Assembly (NCBI GenBank): GCA_021014325.1
Contig: CM037463.1
Coordinates: forward strand, 7,075,001-7,139,000
From: Plazaster borealis
Taxonomy: Eukaryota > Echinodermata > Asteroidea > Forcipulatida > Labidiasteridae
Direction: 5' to 3'
Length of the DNA: 64,000 nucleotides
Made by a program: the position numbers and the translations under genes. Below the pieces are notes generated by a model that was not told the DNA's origin, did no database searches, and worked only from the letters and a program-made list of their open reading frames with translations. Of this stretch, positions 62,774 through 64,000 are shown piece after piece (positions within the stretch are counted from its first letter, which is position 1; each line of letters starts with the position of its first letter).

Positions 62774-64000
62774 CAATGAGACACAAGTGCTTTAAAACAA
62801 ATTTGATACTGTTTTACAGTAAACATGCAATGACTTTTAGCTACTCTACCACATTCACTTCCTTGAATAGTATCTGTGATATCACTCTCAACGTACATTT
62901 TCAGGGAACGATTTCCCTTGTATGCAGAGCAAAATGCTCCACAAAAATATATCAGTTACTTCTCAAAAATCATGGTTTGCTTAACTCAGTAATTGGCATT
63001 CAGTGTGCACAAAACAAATGCAGTCTAAATTGTTTCCTATGCAAAATTGCTGGACAAAATTTTTCCCCGGGTTTTCACTCAAAGGGTTGCCTGAAAGTGG
63101 AACATCATGGACAACACAGAGAAAGTCATGAAACCTCCCCACACTAATTTATCCTTCAGGTCAGGAAACGTGAGCATGCATGACAAGATGTCAGGCAGAA
63201 ATTAAGGAGAAAAATCTGCATGTACAAGAAGGTCGCTCGCATGAGAACTTATGATGCAGAATTAAAAAAAAAAAAATACAGAGAAAAAGCAAAACAAAAA
63301 CAAACCCAGGAACCATCAGCATTCCAATGCCTTGCCGGACACTTCAGCATCACTCATGTGCTAAACTTAACCAAGGTCCAGTTCATTCTGGACAGGACCT
63401 ACGGAATAATAATTCCCTTTCCTTCCTTGGGAATTTTGTTCTTCAAAAACTATGCAGACGTAGCTTTCAATTGATCGGCATAACTTCAAGATGTGGTGCC
63501 GCAATGTGAAGTATGTAAGGATTTGAGGCATTGCATGAGGGTGATGAATATTTACTACAAAAATGTTATGTACAAGGCATAACAAATAAAAAAACTCAAG
63601 ACTAATTTTGCACGGCTACTTTATAGATTTTTTTTAACTCAATATCATTTGTTGGTTTTTTTTACAAAATTCTGCTTGAATCCAAATAAAAACTTAAAGC
63701 TAGGGTCATAGATTGTTTTTTGTTAACATAATGCTGATTTATAGGTAAAATTATCAAGAAAAATACGATAACAGTGTCTACTTGCTGAGAAAACAGCAGA
63801 GAACTGTCAAGGTATTTTCACAAGAACTTGAATCCATCCATGTTTAGGGAGGTGTAGCGGGTAGCAACCGCATCTCTGGCCGCAGCATTCGCAAACGGAC
63901 ACCAACCCTTCGAAATCTGATAAACGATTCATGCATGAATCGTTTCTCAGATTCGAATGTTTTGGGGTGAAAAATTATCCAAACCATATTACTTCCAAGG

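Larger units (their letters stand above)
45865..64000 (-). other. Upstream MCC intron / 5' flank
   Basis: 18 kb of repeats: families A, C, E, F, I, SINEs, two LINE RT fragments, the CACTG MITE and the 153-bp duplication. The missing N-terminal MCC exon should lie here or beyond the window. Two weak candidates are 56792-56857 and 55288-55335. The last 100 bp (63895-64000) contain a palindrome AACGATTCATGCATGAATCGTT, the start of another MITE-like repeat. Confidence 0.5.

Overview
This window is eukaryotic nuclear DNA. It is intron-rich and AT-rich, coding DNA is sparse (about 6%), and interspersed repeats are dense. The proteins are clearly bilaterian. The repeat set (tRNA-derived SINEs, LINE 3' ends, TTAA-flanked MITEs and a MITE with TGCTTAAGCA-type ends) resembles repeats I associate with echinoderm genomes, most likely a sea star. 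That taxonomic placement is inference and was not tested by any search.

Two genes can be rebuilt exon by exon, both on the minus strand. GPATCH4 (3423-7867) is complete: five coding exons with GT-AG introns and matching phases, giving 452 residues. It has an N-terminal G-patch, the GHD..F..HWWD..FN block and a long Lys-rich tail. MCC, the 'mutated in colorectal cancer' coiled-coil scaffold, lies next to it and is transcribed toward it. Thirteen coding exons (45864 down to 14686) join in one frame to 839 residues and end in the PDZ-binding tail ETSL. Only the short N-terminal exon is missing. The two genes are tandem, with about 6.8 kb between the MCC stop and the GPATCH4 start. I see no functional link between them: GPATCH4 is a nucleolar DHX15-type helicase cofactor, and MCC is a cortical/cytoplasmic Wnt- and polarity-related scaffold.

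Layout: 1-3.0 kb repeats downstream of GPATCH4; 3.0-7.9 kb GPATCH4, with two large inverted-repeat elements in its introns; 7.9-14.7 kb spacer and MCC 3' UTR, including a 31-bp minisatellite; 14.7-27.1 kb the compact 3' part of MCC (ten exons); 27.1-45.9 kb long introns around three 5' exons; 45.9-64 kb the upstream MCC intron or 5' flank, almost entirely repeats, with two speculative exons.

The main points of interest are architectural. Two near-identical MITEs in opposite orientation flank one MCC exon. A Harbinger-like element sits inside a LINE whose 3' tail ends 8 bp from an MCC splice donor. A foldback element has a clean 8-bp target duplication. The 3' UTR of GPATCH4 turns into a MITE 13 bp after the stop codon. 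The minisatellite beyond the MCC stop has a three-unit higher-order pattern. I found no CRISPR, operon or prokaryotic system, and no novel multigene system.
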